Below, one piece after another: positions 1 through 11,648 of a stretch of DNA of 64,000 nucleotides; positions within the stretch are counted from its first letter, which is position 1, and every line of letters begins with the position of its first letter. The translations under genes were made by a program, and so were the position numbers. The DNA is from Labyrinthula sp. Ha (Eukaryota > Sar > Bigyra > Labyrinthulida > Labyrinthulaceae): positions 310,001 through 374,000 of the forward strand of contig JAALGZ010000024.1 in the NCBI GenBank assembly GCA_015227615.1, given 5' to 3'. The notes under the pieces were generated by a model. It made no database searches and was not told the origin of the DNA. It was given only the letters and a program-made list of their open reading frames with translations.

Positions 1-1464
1 AGAAAATAGTGTTATCTAGCTCCGATTCAAAATTTTCAACAGCGATTGCTGAAAATCCCGTCCATCACATGTATAGTGCTATTAATGGTGGTTGATATAT
101 TGCACATAAGTAACAGCTAATTCACGGACGGCTTAGGCCATTTGTGTACTTCCATATGTCATATACCTGTTACATTATCAATCATAGCTTCTTCCTCTAT
201 TATTTACTATGGTTGACTCCTTCTAGCCACTAAATGATAGAGCCCACAACTATGATGAAAGTAGATAGACATAGTATTTTTTACCAAGCTAAGTGAGTTC
301 CTATAATTCGAAAATCTATACATGTAATTTATATCACCTATACATTCGTGTTAATATTAGAATACACGATACTGTTTATAAATCCAGAAAAAAAGATACG
401 TAAGAGTTAAGAAAACTTAAAAAATTGTCAAAGATTTATAGCTACATGTGTAACATATTTAGATAGTCGAGGAAGCTATATATAACTATAATTCTTTTTC
501 ATATATAGTTGGTATTACTGTTATCATTCACTTTAGTTTTTACTTATAGTTTCCGGCATTTTTCGCAAAGCTCTGATGTTAAGTTTTCTTCCTTTAAAAA
601 ATCACTTTGATAATGAAAATTACACTGATCGCCGTAAAAACATTTCTCTATCTTTCTCTAAGGCAATTTCACATCACATACATATTCTTAGCAGTATAGA
701 ACAATGTTACCAACAACACCACCAGAGTCATACTGTCTAGATGTTTCAGATTTTCTTTATCTGTATCAGAGAGACAATGAGAATATGAATTGATTAAACC
801 ATGAGCAAAATCTGTTGGGAAAATAATGTATACATTCAGATAGTGTTTCTCTGGTTTGAGGAACAGGAGCAGTAATAACAAAAGTAACAATTAGCAACTA
901 TGTAATGTTTACCTCTATAGAAGGTATCATACATGCGATTATTGGAAAGTACTCTATTTATGTAAGCTAGTTGAACCCCAATAATTCTTGCAGAGTCTTC
1001 AAGGCTCGTAGCTTTACATCTTATATACCATAAGTGAACGAGCACATATTACTTACTTAGTACTAGTATTTCTTATTGGTGCAAGTTCTAACGGCAATTC
1101 CCTTTCTTATCAGTATCTAGGGCTCGAATTGAATTTTTTGATAATTTATCAAGAAAAAAAAGGCTTGTATTTTTTTATTGATTGGTTCTGATATTCCCTG
1201 AAACATTTTGTTTGATTACCGAGAACCATTTGATTCTTAATACAAGGTTGCGTCACAAGGCCCTAGGCCAAATAGCCAAATAATTCCCTCTTCCTTTTTT
1301 AAATCGTAATGAAAGCTTAAAAAATGAACCACATGTCTCAACCACATCCTATTACTGAATTATTCACATGTATTGTGGACAGTTTTTCAAGGTTTTCATA
1401 CAGTGAAGAAACTAAGTAGGGATTCTTCACAATTTAAAACATTGTTGCATACACATCTCTATTT

Positions 1465-1484
1465 TGATTATCAATTGATAATCA
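1465..1484. repeat. 20-bp perfect palindrome
   Basis: The sequence tgattatcaattgataatca is its own reverse complement. It opens a patch (about 1462-1580) full of short variants of gataatcagaatcaaaat in both orientations. One of these, at 1532-1549, matches 39824-39841 exactly in inverted orientation. This could be a relic of a small inverted-repeat element or a protein-binding site. Confidence 0.6.
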
Positions 1485-1531
1485 GAATAAGATCAAAATC
1501 AATTGATGAGAATCAAAATCCCGATTCTTTC

Positions 1532-1549
1532 ATTGATAATCAGAATCAA
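1532..1549 (+). repeat. 18-bp repeat, copy 1
   Basis: attgataatcagaatcaa here is the exact reverse complement of 39824-39841. Both copies sit in patches rich in gattatcaa and ttgataatc variants, so they may be remnants of one dispersed element. Confidence 0.5.
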
Positions 1550-3109
1550 AATGACTATCAAATAAATTTTGATAAGTATTATCTAATCCAAGACCTAACA
1601 GTAACAGCTGTTACTGAAAGTATCATGCTAGCTAGCTACCCAATACTTAAGTTAGGATTCAGGTACTAAATTTACTATCTCTCCTAAGTTTGTACTAGGA
1701 AAAAAGTTCGATTCTCCACTCACAAGGTATGCTTCTTGTCTCGGGCTCCCATTAAAACTTGAACCAACAAGATTCGCTGCATCTCTCAGACTTATTTCTT
1801 ATTGGTCGTAGAAAGATAAATGAAGGTAAGCGACAGAGAAAACTAGCATAGGAAGACGTTTGCTCTCTTATCTCTTATTCGTATAGTGTGCTATTTCAAT
1901 ATAGGCTTCTTGATTTTTAATGGTATTCTATGAATATATCATTTAATTTGGTTTAACCGCACTTTATTTGTGCTCCTTCAACATTATACACTAGGAGTGG
2001 GAGTTTTTTGATATCATAGGGATGTTTGCTAGGCATGATATTGGTCACCTCAAAATAGCAAATCTGTCTTGTAGCGGGGATGTTTTCATACGAGGTTACC
2101 ATAATGCTGTCAATGTTACTAAACAGAGTCTTTTGAAAGGGATTTTCTGCAGTCTGATATTATAATGCTTAAATAAGATTTGCTACTATTTGTAGTGCAA
2201 CTGAATCATTAAAGTTGCTGCTAAAGAAGAGGTCGTTGACTAAAAACTGTTTCTTGGCAGGATCGGGTTATTGGCTAACTGCTTGAGACGTGAGCCCCTC
2301 ACCATTACTTCTGGGTTAGATTGACGTATTGGGATGGTTGGAGAAGGTGAATGTATCAAGGAGTATTTATTAACATTCTGCCGCATCTATATTTCAAACA
2401 GCATTGAGTATGAGCCTACGCAATAGGGAATATACTTGCTTATGTTTCATGTCGCAGCTATCGTAAGAAATTGAAGTAAAGATAACGCTTTCCAAATATT
2501 CCACTCCTTTGATACCTTCTTTCCATAAACCAGTGATAATTGTTCCGGCAACTGGAACGTGTTTCTTACTTAGCCAAGGTTTTAGGATGTTAGACGATTC
2601 ACATTCGGGAAGATAATCACAAATGCCTCCTAATCTTGCAACTCGTTTACTGGTAGCTGTTCTAGAATTTCCTGAGGTTCACTGGTATTTAAAACAGTTT
2701 TTTCATATTTTAAAGTTCAGTTTCTCCACCTATTTAGTACCGCGGTAATAGTCTTTAGGAGATTTTCTTATGGATAATTATCTGCTGGATCGTTTAGCGA
2801 TTCTAAATTTTGGGGATAACAAAGAAGTTTGGAAGCAAAGTAAGTGTTCTGATAAGAGACAGCGTTCAGAGCGCCAATTTGGCATCTACCAGTCATCGAG
2901 ATGCCAGATGCATGTGTAATGAAAGTTGCACAATCGAATTACCATGACCATCAAACCTGTAAACCGACTCTTGTTGAAAACTATGTATTTCTTTCCCATG
3001 TATACGTCTTGTAACTACAGGATGTTGGAAGCACACGACCAGTTTCTCTCAACCAGACAATCTTCTCTACAGCAATCGTTTTTCTAGACCATAATTACAT
3101 GGTAACATA

Positions 3110-3700
3110 TCGTTGATAAACGTAAATACACTTATTCTTACTTTTGAATCAAGAAAAGTGCCAAAGACCCTCCCCTCCGCGCAAGTCAAATCTGATCTGT
3201 ATATACAAAGAACTCAAGAAAATCATAACGCCCCCAAGACTAGTTACGGCCATAAGGGACACATCCAAGAACACATAAGTAAGCAAAACAAACTCTTCTA
3301 CCCATGATCCGCTCACACTGTTCACCTTCTAATTAGTTACCACTGTCAAACATCTACCAGGAACCACCCGACAACTATACCAACTAGATTTCCCACGACC
3401 ATACCAACAACACTCAATCAACCACTGCGACTACTAAAATCTCTCGATAATACCTGTGTCCATAGACTGAACAAACAGAAGCAGTTTCCAACAACCAGCA
3501 CTAAATCCAAAGAAAATGTCTAGAGCACCTGATTCCAATTGTTATACCCACACATCTCCGAAATACCATAGATATGGTCAAACAGAACTGGCGCATTCAA
3601 TAAATCCTCTGACTTAGGTTTTACATTAGTAGTCCCAAAGCCCCAGACAGGAAACACTTCTTCAAATCACACCACTCCATTAGCGTTTTTCAACATGTGG
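3110..3700 (+). other. C-rich, G-poor strand; possible element relic
   Basis: The plus strand is visibly rich in A and C and poor in G, unlike the flanks. The LINE fossil at 27.7-29.4 kb has a similar bias on its coding strand. Part of one open frame near 3225-3290 reads GHKGHIQEHI, faintly like a worn CCHC zinc knuckle. That is only a hint; no domain is secure. Confidence 0.2.
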
Positions 3701-4254
3701 TATTTCTTCTAGAGTGAACTAGTTTCAGGTTTGACCTTTCTGGCAAATCCGATTGATTATAGTGACTACAAGTTAGCAACGTAAGAATTCTTAATCCATA
3801 TGTAGCATTTATAGCCCCTGTGTCAAACGCGGGTAGTACAGTATTCTCAGTACCATACTCCCACCTTGAAACCAAACCTAACTCAACCTAAAATGTTCTG
3901 CGTTGTAGTCTATAGTCTTTTTCTGTATTAACCAAACGTAAGTCGCTTTCCTTATAAAGTATTAAGACTTATAATAAAGTCTTGGACTTACTATGTGTTC
4001 ATTTATCCCTTTTAGTTATGAAAACCAAACAATGCAACGTCCAAGTTACCCAACTCAATACAACTCAAACATAGATGCACTTCTCTTCCATACCAAGAGC
4101 TATGGGAACACAACAAGTCTTAAAGTCAGAATCTTGATACAATAAGAAAAATATTAAAATCTAAACAAAAATGACTTAACTGATAAATTAGGGTTCACAT
4201 AAGCCACAAAGTCTTGACCTAACTTTTACAATGCTAACAAATTGGATTCATGTT

Positions 4255-5835
4255 CTATAGTGAAGGATGTCCTGCTCCCAATTGAGAGAACTTTCTTAAG
4301 TTTTCTTGAAATTTGTTATGATCTATTGGTACTTCATCACCAGCTTTATATATTTTTTCCTGTTTGAAATGGTTTTTCGTGAATGATTGTTTTGTCTTTT
4401 TAAAACTTGTTCGCAAGTCGGCTTGTTTAGTCTTGGCAACAGGTGTTTCTAGATTTGTTTTGTTTTTATAAAATACAAATGAAGTTCTTCTCTTTCCACC
4501 AGGGCTTTCACTTCCTAGTTTCCAAAACTCGTCATCTACAATATTAAATTTCACTTTATCATCAACTCTAAATCCTTCTTGTTCCAAAGCACCAAAAAGC
4601 TCAAAAGGATTTTGCATAAGTTTTCGCACTTGAGAAGAAGAATATTTTTCTTTCAATATTCTTCCAAAATTGTCTGCAATATTATAACTCAAATCAGCCC
4701 TTAATAAGAGCGGAATAACTGTGTAATCAACAAAAGTCTCATCGTCTTCACCCATAGCTTCTCTCTCTGGTTGACTTGGTGAAACAAACTCATATTCTGG
4801 TTTCTGCTTTTTCTTAGAAGACCGAAACCATGACTTTTTTTTCTGACTGGTCTTTCTAATATTAGACGAATAACTTGAAACATCTGGGGATTTAGCAGTA
4901 TTTCTATTTCCAGGTTTAAACAAAGAATAGGCAGATGAAGATCGCGTATTTGAAGATCTATTCGAATCGTTAAACCTCTTCAACCGCGAATTTACGGGTG
5001 TTGCATGCTTTTCTGCTTCGGCAGGAGTCGGAGGTGGAGTACTAAAATCCATTGGTGGCAAAGGAGGTGGGCTTTCCATCATCTGTGTTCGGCTTTTTTT
5101 TAAATTCAACTCAAGTGATAAATTTGGGTTCAAGCTAATATGGTTCTCCTGAGTCTTGTAATTAATACTTTGATCTACTGAAAGCCTCCGAGGAGATTGA
5201 ATCCCTTCATACCTGTTCACTGAATTATTATTTCTTGTTGCCCTTGTTTTACGTTGCTTATAGTCATCAAAAGAATATTGTTTATATTGCTTTTGTCCAT
5301 AACTCTGCGACCTTGGATTTGCTCCTGGTAAAGTGTCTGTCGACTCATTGTGTGTTCTAACAGCTGTAAAATGTGGATTTGGCTTCTTAACAGAAGAATT
5401 TCGCTGGCTAATTGACGAATTTCGCTCATTTTGTTTTGTGGATGAAGATGGAGTTCGCTTTTGATTCTTTGCAGCCTTCCTTTGAGCTACAATTCTATCT
5501 GTTTTTGCAATTTCGTCATCTGAATAACTTCCTTCTGAATCATATCTGTTACGCTGAGTTTTTTTTCCAAAATCAAACTTTAACTTCTCTTGGTTTTTTG
5601 TTGCAGTCTTTGGAAAAGTAGGTTGTAAGTTACCCCTTTGTATAGGGGAATCAGAGCCAGTTTCACCAAATCGTAATACACCACCTGTGTTCACTTTTGA
5701 CCCAAACTTTGTCTGACGCGTTTTCTCTTTATTCTTTCCTGGTCGAAGTGAACTGAACCTGCTTTTTCTCTTGCTTGCATCAGAAGACATCGAGTAAGTT
5801 GATTTATCGGGGTTATTCTTTTGAAATCTTCTCAT
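4255..5835 (-). CDS. basic, largely disordered protein of unknown function
   Basis: I do not recognise this 526-residue protein. Residues 1-360 are rich in Ser, Asn, Lys, Arg and Gln and look disordered. A proline cluster at about 255-271 (ESPPPLPPMDFSTPPPTP) is the kind of stretch that SH3, WW or EVH1 domains bind. A more ordered block follows at about 366-440: ETFVDYTVIPLLLRADLSYN, then a helical part and a short strand-like tail with KFNIVDDEFWKL. It is the only region likely to fold. A basic KKSWFRSSKKK segment sits just before it, and a similar SWF...ETFV pairing occurs in the PH-like protein at 50351-51511. No signal peptide or membrane segment is visible. A scaffold or cytoskeleton-linked role is possible but unproven. 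The ATG is followed by MRRFQKNN, with no better upstream start. One exon. Confidence 0.75.
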   Translation of the reverse strand: MRRFQKNNPDKSTYSMSSDASKRKSRFSSLRPGKNKEKTRQTKFGSKVNTGGVLRFGETGSDSPIQRGNLQPTFPKTATKNQEKLKFDFGKKTQRNRYDSEGSYSDDEIAKTDRIVAQRKAAKNQKRTPSSSTKQNERNSSISQRNSSVKKPNPHFTAVRTHNESTDTLPGANPRSQSYGQKQYKQYSFDDYKQRKTRATRNNNSVNRYEGIQSPRRLSVDQSINYKTQENHISLNPNLSLELNLKKSRTQMMESPPPLPPMDFSTPPPTPAEAEKHATPVNSRLKRFNDSNRSSNTRSSSAYSLFKPGNRNTAKSPDVSSYSSNIRKTSQKKKSWFRSSKKKQKPEYEFVSPSQPEREAMGEDDETFVDYTVIPLLLRADLSYNIADNFGRILKEKYSSSQVRKLMQNPFELFGALEQEGFRVDDKVKFNIVDDEFWKLGSESPGGKRRTSFVFYKNKTNLETPVAKTKQADLRTSFKKTKQSFTKNHFKQEKIYKAGDEVPIDHNKFQENLRKFSQLGAGHPSL

Positions 5836-5949
5836 GGTCTATTAATTTGTGAAAGAAGTTTATTTGTTTTCAGTCTGATTGTATTTTTTGCTGTATTCGG
5901 GAAAATATGTTCAGCAGATTTTTTTTGTTGACGAATACTTTTTATTTTG

Positions 5950-5962
5950 CTTAACGGTTAAG
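5950..5962. promoter_or_regulatory. CTTAACGGTTAAG near-palindrome upstream of a gene
   Basis: This near-palindrome, broken only at its centre, lies about 115 nt upstream of the ATG at 5835. Its TAACGG core is the classical Myb-type recognition sequence. The same 13-mer occurs at 26662-26674. By base composition alone about 20 TAACGG cores are expected in the window, so a regulatory role is only a suggestion. Confidence 0.25.
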
Positions 5963-7309
5963 TTTATTTACTCTCTGTTGACGAAGATTTGTCAGTTAAG
6001 TCTAAAATAAACAAAAATCATTTTTTTTACTTGATGCAGGTTTTTCAGGTTCATGTGCTGCATGTGAGTGGTGATCATCTTGTTGGAAGGACTAAACAGG
6101 TCAATTTAAAGAATAGAGGTACCTTGTATGCATACTCAGCTGCGCAGTACACTCCAAATATAATAGCAGCATTACGAAGACCTGGAAATGCTGCACGATG
6201 TCCATTTGAGATCAATGGATGATTTCTCCATGCTTCATTTCCTTTTCCAAAAACCATAATTGATTTTGTAGGATTTCGTGTGTTTCAGTAATGCCATATT
6301 GAGGTAAAGTTAAAAATTATGTTTTCGTCAGAGTCAACGCAATATTTTGTAACAAACTCGCTCTAAATCTTATTGGTTTTCTCGGCAAACTTGTCCCAAG
6401 TAGAAAATTGAAAATAAACAGGAGCACTGATTAGTCTGAAGTGACCCAGTTAAGAAAACAAAACAAATACTTAGAAAGGATACAACTCGAAGAACTTGCC
6501 ATTGTTTATTGTTCAAGCCAAAGGTCTACCTTGGTATTGCGCATATAATGATAGAGTTCTAGCTTCTTGTCATGTTAGATGGGGTACTCTTTGACTTGGG
6601 GCACTTACAACCGAGTGCTTGTAAGTAATTCCAAAGTAAAACAGCAGTATGGCTCGCCTTGATTGTTAATAGATTGTGTTAGCTGCCACCCTCGTAATGA
6701 TCCAAGAGTGCTGGCAAAGTATATTTACTAAACATCAGATCACGCAATGATACACAAAAAGAGGTTTGATGGATCCTGGAACCTATTATCTGACAATGAA
6801 GAAATAACAGAGCTTCATGAATTAAAACCCAAACTCCATGTTTGAAAATTAAGGTTTGAAAATGCATTGTGTAATTTAGTGAGGTTGTATGCCTAAGAAG
6901 CTCGCACAACTTCTTGCAGTTCAAAACTTTTCTTAAGTTACATCACATTGCAAAGTAGAACTCGTTAAGTAGGTGCTTTCGAGTAGCACGGCTGAACAAA
7001 CAACGGCAATTTTGGGTATATCTTACTGAAGAACAGATTATGTTCTTGTTTTCTATCGGTCTTGGAGTTAAATCTCCAACCCCTACTGCGAACTCACATT
7101 TTCGCACTGTTTGCTGAGGTCTGGTTAGAGAAATACAGGTACATTATGTTGTTTCCATTTGTAAGAATAACTAGTTTACTATGTTGATTTGTCTTTAAAT
7201 CAAACTTTTCTTTGTACATGAGCAGTGGGTTTCCAAATATATATATATGAAATTATGAGGCCAACAATTAGGGTAGAAGAAAATAATTTCGGGGGTAGTA
7301 CTAGGCATT

Positions 7310-7324
7310 ATTCAAGCCAAAATT
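7310..7324 (+). repeat. 15-bp dispersed repeat, copy 1
   Basis: attcaagccaaaatt occurs here and, exactly and in the same orientation, at 18769-18783 and 59359-59373. An 11-bp partial match (ttcaagccaaa) lies at 6512-6522. All copies are in gene-poor DNA. Confidence 0.5.
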
Positions 7325-9169
7325 CATTATTCGAACCATGCTTTGGGCAGGATATTTGGAAAGCATAAGTAGTTCAGTGGTTCGTGAATCTTCTTGTTGA
7401 ACCTTTTTTTTGGATCATTACTCTGTTATTTAATTCTTTGTTTTGGTTAGTTTCAACTTGAACATGTAAGAACTGTTGAAAAAAAGCTGAAGAGAGTTCT
7501 TGCTAGAGTATATGTATACGTTTTGGATACCTTTCAGAGAAACATTGCATTAAATAGTTTCCTAGCTAAGGCTCAAAACACGCTAATAAAATTCATGGGC
7601 CTGTCCGTTATTGGATTAATTTTGTTTCAATAAGTGCAGACTACAATAACAATACCTGTACTACCAACAAAAGATAATTTTGGTTTACTACAATTTTCTT
7701 TAAAACACCTTTTCATCTAGCATTCATTTTCTTTGTGACGATTAATATCTCGTTCTGACTAATTTTCTTACTAGATGATTACAAATGTCGTGCATGGTAC
7801 TGTTCTGTATGTTTTCGCAACGCTTTCTCCCATGAGACATGTTTTGTGTAGGCACCGATTCAGTTTAGGTATGAATAAATTTGTGGTGATGTTTGACCAA
7901 AATTCTGAACTGAACAAAAAGACAATATGTCATCTGTGGCAAGCTAGAATGCAGATGCTTGTAAAAGTTTTTGAAAAGTTCTCCATGTTTGTGTTCTATA
8001 TATTTTTAGCTAAGTTCTTTGTCATTAACTGTAAGCACTTGCTGAGTGATATTTGCCATGGCATCTTTCACAACATCGTTTGTCAAATATCGTTGGCGAC
8101 CTATTATTATGGTAAATATTTTGGTTATGGTAGTTGTGGATATCCTTTAACTAGGAGAAGCATATCTGGTTACGGTATTTAAGAATAGTTTGGTTGAAAG
8201 TAGGAAGGCTCGAAAGGAATAGTATCTGATAAGGGTATTTGAAATGTTGAAAGAGGAAAGGCTAAAGCGGGAAGGAATAATAACAAAAACAAAAAGAAAA
8301 AGAAAAGAAGAAATCCTATATCGTTTCATTCCCAGAGTTATTGGGTTAATAATTAAGTTTCTTTAAACTGGGGTATTACTTGCCATCTACAAATACAACA
8401 CCTATGTCGTCATGAACACGACATTTGCCTTAAAAATTTACCTCCTGATTCAAGCAATATTTCCTATTTCTGCGGTATTTAATACCGCTCTATTGAACAA
8501 TTCGATATCTGCTTTGTCTTTGTTTTTATTTCTTCAGATGTGGTTTAATTTTTTAAAGTTTCTACCACATATCATTGTCTTATACGAGATTGCAGTTAGT
8601 AATATATATCTGCGCTTATTGTCTACTTATACAAGTAGAGTAGAAAACATTTTTTTTTAATTATCAAGAATGTCTAGGGAAAAGTAATACTCCCTCTGTC
8701 CAGCTGCCATAGTACGGAAATACTGCTTGGCACAGGACAGTAAATACGTCGTTGAACCTCTTTTTTCCATTTCTGAAGGAAAGTGTTGCATTACTATGAC
8801 CTCAAGTGTAACTTATCAAGCACGTGCAGCAGGGTCTTGTACCTCGACAAGATATTTGCACTAAGTATTTCCTCACCATTCTCACACCAGTGAGTAAAGA
8901 AATCCATTATTCAGAAAAATTGGAAATACCTTCTTTATCTATCTTAGGAGGACTTCCTCTGGAGGCCAAAGATCTTAACGTTGGCGTTTATTAAGTCTAC
9001 CTCTGAATTGCAAAGTTGTCTGATACGCTGTCGGAACGTTAAAAAACAAAGGTTACTAGTTGCATCCAGAGCAGAAATTAACTAGAATATAATAGGGCTT
9101 TTCATTTACTGCGTGACCTGATACCCTAACTACTTTCGGATGCAGCGTTCAGATTCCCTTGCAGAGAGC

Positions 9170-9193
9170 ACTAGCTAGCTTCGAATAGCTAGT
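9170..9193. repeat. 8-bp inverted repeat
   Basis: actagcta and tagctagt flank the 8-nt spacer gcttcgaa, so the strand could form a hairpin. CTAG tetramers cluster here. No gene is adjacent and I assign no function. Confidence 0.4.
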
Positions 9194-10331
9194 ACAAGTT
9201 TTTTAACATTACAGAATTAAGATTGGCTTAACTCGATCTATATTTTCTCTGTATTAGTTGAAGCCTGCAGCTAAAATGAAGAACTTCTGACTTTCGGTTT
9301 GATTTGGAACATCAGAAGAAGGACCAGGAGAGTTTTAGGGCTTACCTACAATATTCTCATCTTCATGTTGTATAGTCAGTACATTCACATGGGTAAAAAG
9401 CTATTCCATCTGCTGTTGTAGCTCTTGATTATCTTTCTGTAGTTGAGGACTTCTTGGCTTACTCCCATATGATACTTTCTTCCACTATTGAGAACGTTTT
9501 AAGACTTTCATAGTAAGTGGTTAGAAACTAAGTGAACAGCTTCTTTGCTTGGGAAGACTCTTCAATTAGCTGTTTTTCATATTAAGAGCTTCGTAGTTAG
9601 CTAGAAATAAGGAAGCTTTAAAATCAAACCAAAGGGTACCCGTGGTGACTAGAAGCAAATAAAGCTGTGTAACTTCCAGGGATACATATAAATAACCATC
9701 ATGTTATTATTAGTTAGTATGAAAAAAGTGGAGTTGAAGATACCAGCTTACTGTTTCAGCTAGTGGTGTAGTAAGAACACTGCAATTTGTCATCTCACCT
9801 TTTTATCTCGTTCCAAACTATGCTTCGGCGATAATCCTTTTCCCATGGACAGTACGTTTTCTATGATGTTTTGAATTAAGTCAATGACGAATAGCTATAT
9901 CAATTTTCTACATTTTATTTCAACCACCAAACTACAAAGGAGATGTGGGTCTAGTAAATGATCCACACACTTCCATACCTTACTCACACTGTCACACACA
10001 GGTGACAACGGCCAAGTCCGGTTATTGTTTCTTTATTACTTATAACATGTTTACTTAGTACTTAAAAGCAAATTTAGCATCATTGTGTAAAGTGGTTTGT
10101 TGAGACCTTAACTCAATTCAGAAAAGCTAGTCTAATCGACTACTGAAAAATGTAATGTCCAAGCAGATCAAATCCCAAAATGTTAATTTGAAAAGTTTTC
10201 TTTCAATGCTTCGATTAGTTCAGTGCCACACTTTAGCTTTAAGAGTATACTGTCCCTTAGCCCCATACTTAAAACATAGACTCTTCTGTCTGAACATAAA
10301 AAATTCGTTAGATTTTACTGTCAAGATACCT

Positions 10332-11648
10332 TTAATTCGATAAATCCATAGCAGAGCTAGTTCTCTTAGTAAGTGTATCTAGAGTAAGACCAGTTCCCAT
10401 GACACTCTGTGCTGTATCCATTCTATTTACAAGGTTCCCATTATTCAAATTCATCTGATTCATAGCTTCTTTATCAATGTTCCTAATAACTTCTGCATCC
10501 ATATTTTTTTGCTCTCTTTCAGCTTTCATTGCTCTTGTTTCAACACCTACATCCATAACATTACCCACAATACCAGGTGCCCCAAATGCTCTAGGGGTTC
10601 TCGGTTTCTTTTCTCTAAATGTTTTCAAAGTTCTATCAATTGTTGGTGTAATTGGTGTAGCTGGAACAGAAGCAGTTAATGTCACCCAAGGATGAGTCAA
10701 TAAATCATCAGTAGTATATCTTTTTTCTGGATCCACAACAATTAGCTTCCTAATTAAATCCTTTGCCTGCAAGGAAATTCCATCCCAAGCAGGATCATCA
10801 AAATCAAATTCACCAGAACAGATGTTATTCCACAGTTCTTGATCAGACGCAACACCTTCAGGATCAAATGGATGGTATGCACCAAGAATTACAAATAAAA
10901 TAACACCAACAGACCATAAATCCACTGCTGCCGTGTAACATGCAACATTTGCAGTTGCATTAGTACCAGGCTGCTTAATCCGTTGCACAGATGTCTTCAC
11001 TTCAGGTGCGCAATAAGCCCATGTTCCACATATCGTATTCATCGTTGAAGATGCAACATTATCAACTATCTTGCTCAATCCAAAATCTGCGATTTTTAAT
11101 TCTGCATCATCAGCTTTTGATTCCAGAATCAAATTCTCTGGTTTTAAATCTCTATGAACTATTCCATTTCTATGTAAAAATTTTAACGCTAAACCTATCT
11201 TTCTTATGTGATGAGAAGCTTCTTGTTCAGAATAAGGTCCTCTTTCAACCATACGATCAAATAACTCTCCACCTTTTAACAATTCCATAACCAATAATAA
11301 CTCTTCACCTTTATTTCCTAAAAAAATATCGTGCAAAGTAACAATATTTGGATGATGTCCTATTTGTTGAAGCACAGAAACTTCTCGATGCAAAGCTTCT
11401 AATCTGCTTTTTTTAATTGCAATTCTCTTAACGGCTACTTGTTCATTTGTTTTCTTATTAACGCCTAAATTTACAACAGCATAATGACCACGACCAAGAA
11501 TTTGATCATATTTCACATCATAAAAATTTTCAATAGGTCCTTTTGAAATTAACTTTGATAACTCTTGTTCAGCTAAATTTGGTGCATTAGATTTCTTTTT
11601 TGAACGAAAAGGAAGCTTTTTAATTTGTTTGTGAGAAGAATTTCCCAT
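10332..11648 (-). CDS. CaMK-type serine/threonine protein kinase
   Basis: A 438-residue kinase with all catalytic landmarks: Gly loop GRGHYAVV (52-59), ATP-anchoring Lys74 in VAVKRI, Glu89 of helix C, HRDLKPEN (165-172) with catalytic Asp167, DFG (188-190), GTWAYCAPE (208-216), DLWSVG (243-248) and the HPW end marker (319-321). The HRDLKPEN loop, FDPEG segment and DPEKRYTTDDLLTHPW tail are typical of CaMK1/CDPK-like kinases. After APE there is an insert of about 20 residues compared with animal CaMKs. No EF hands follow, so it is not a CDPK. The 120-residue tail is Ala/Met/Asn-rich with no known domain, and I see no clear calmodulin-binding helix. The N-terminus MGNSSHK has Gly2 but His6 where myristoylation sites usually have Ser or Thr. 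One exon. The substrate is unknown. Confidence 0.95.
   Translation of the reverse strand: MGNSSHKQIKKLPFRSKKKSNAPNLAEQELSKLISKGPIENFYDVKYDQILGRGHYAVVNLGVNKKTNEQVAVKRIAIKKSRLEALHREVSVLQQIGHHPNIVTLHDIFLGNKGEELLLVMELLKGGELFDRMVERGPYSEQEASHHIRKIGLALKFLHRNGIVHRDLKPENLILESKADDAELKIADFGLSKIVDNVASSTMNTICGTWAYCAPEVKTSVQRIKQPGTNATANVACYTAAVDLWSVGVILFVILGAYHPFDPEGVASDQELWNNICSGEFDFDDPAWDGISLQAKDLIRKLIVVDPEKRYTTDDLLTHPWVTLTASVPATPITPTIDRTLKTFREKKPRTPRAFGAPGIVGNVMDVGVETRAMKAEREQKNMDAEVIRNIDKEAMNQMNLNNGNLVNRMDTAQSVMGTGLTLDTLTKRTSSAMDLSN

Larger units (their letters stand above)
1..4254. other. gene-poor stretch
   Basis: I see no convincing gene here. Open frames are short, differ in composition from the real genes of the window, and resemble no family I know. 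The stretch holds a palindrome-rich patch near 1465-1570 and a strand-skewed C-rich patch near 3110-3700, both listed separately. The left edge of the window is inside this stretch, so a gene could begin outside it. Confidence 0.6.
5836..10331. other. gene-poor stretch
   Basis: No gene is recognised. A 135-codon open frame at 7775-8182 is close to what chance gives at this base composition and resembles nothing known to me. A purine-rich run lies near 8247-8312. The first 150 nt should contain the promoter of the 4255-5835 gene, including cttaacggttaag at 5950-5962. Confidence 0.5.

Noticed and set aside
5989-6222. 77-codon frame upstream of the first gene
   Set aside because: It has no motif, lies in the promoter side of the 4255-5835 gene, and overlaps a frame of similar length on the other strand.
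7775-8182. 135-codon open frame as a gene
   Set aside because: Length is near the chance maximum for DNA this AT-rich. It shows no motif, and its amino-acid composition is unlike the clear genes.
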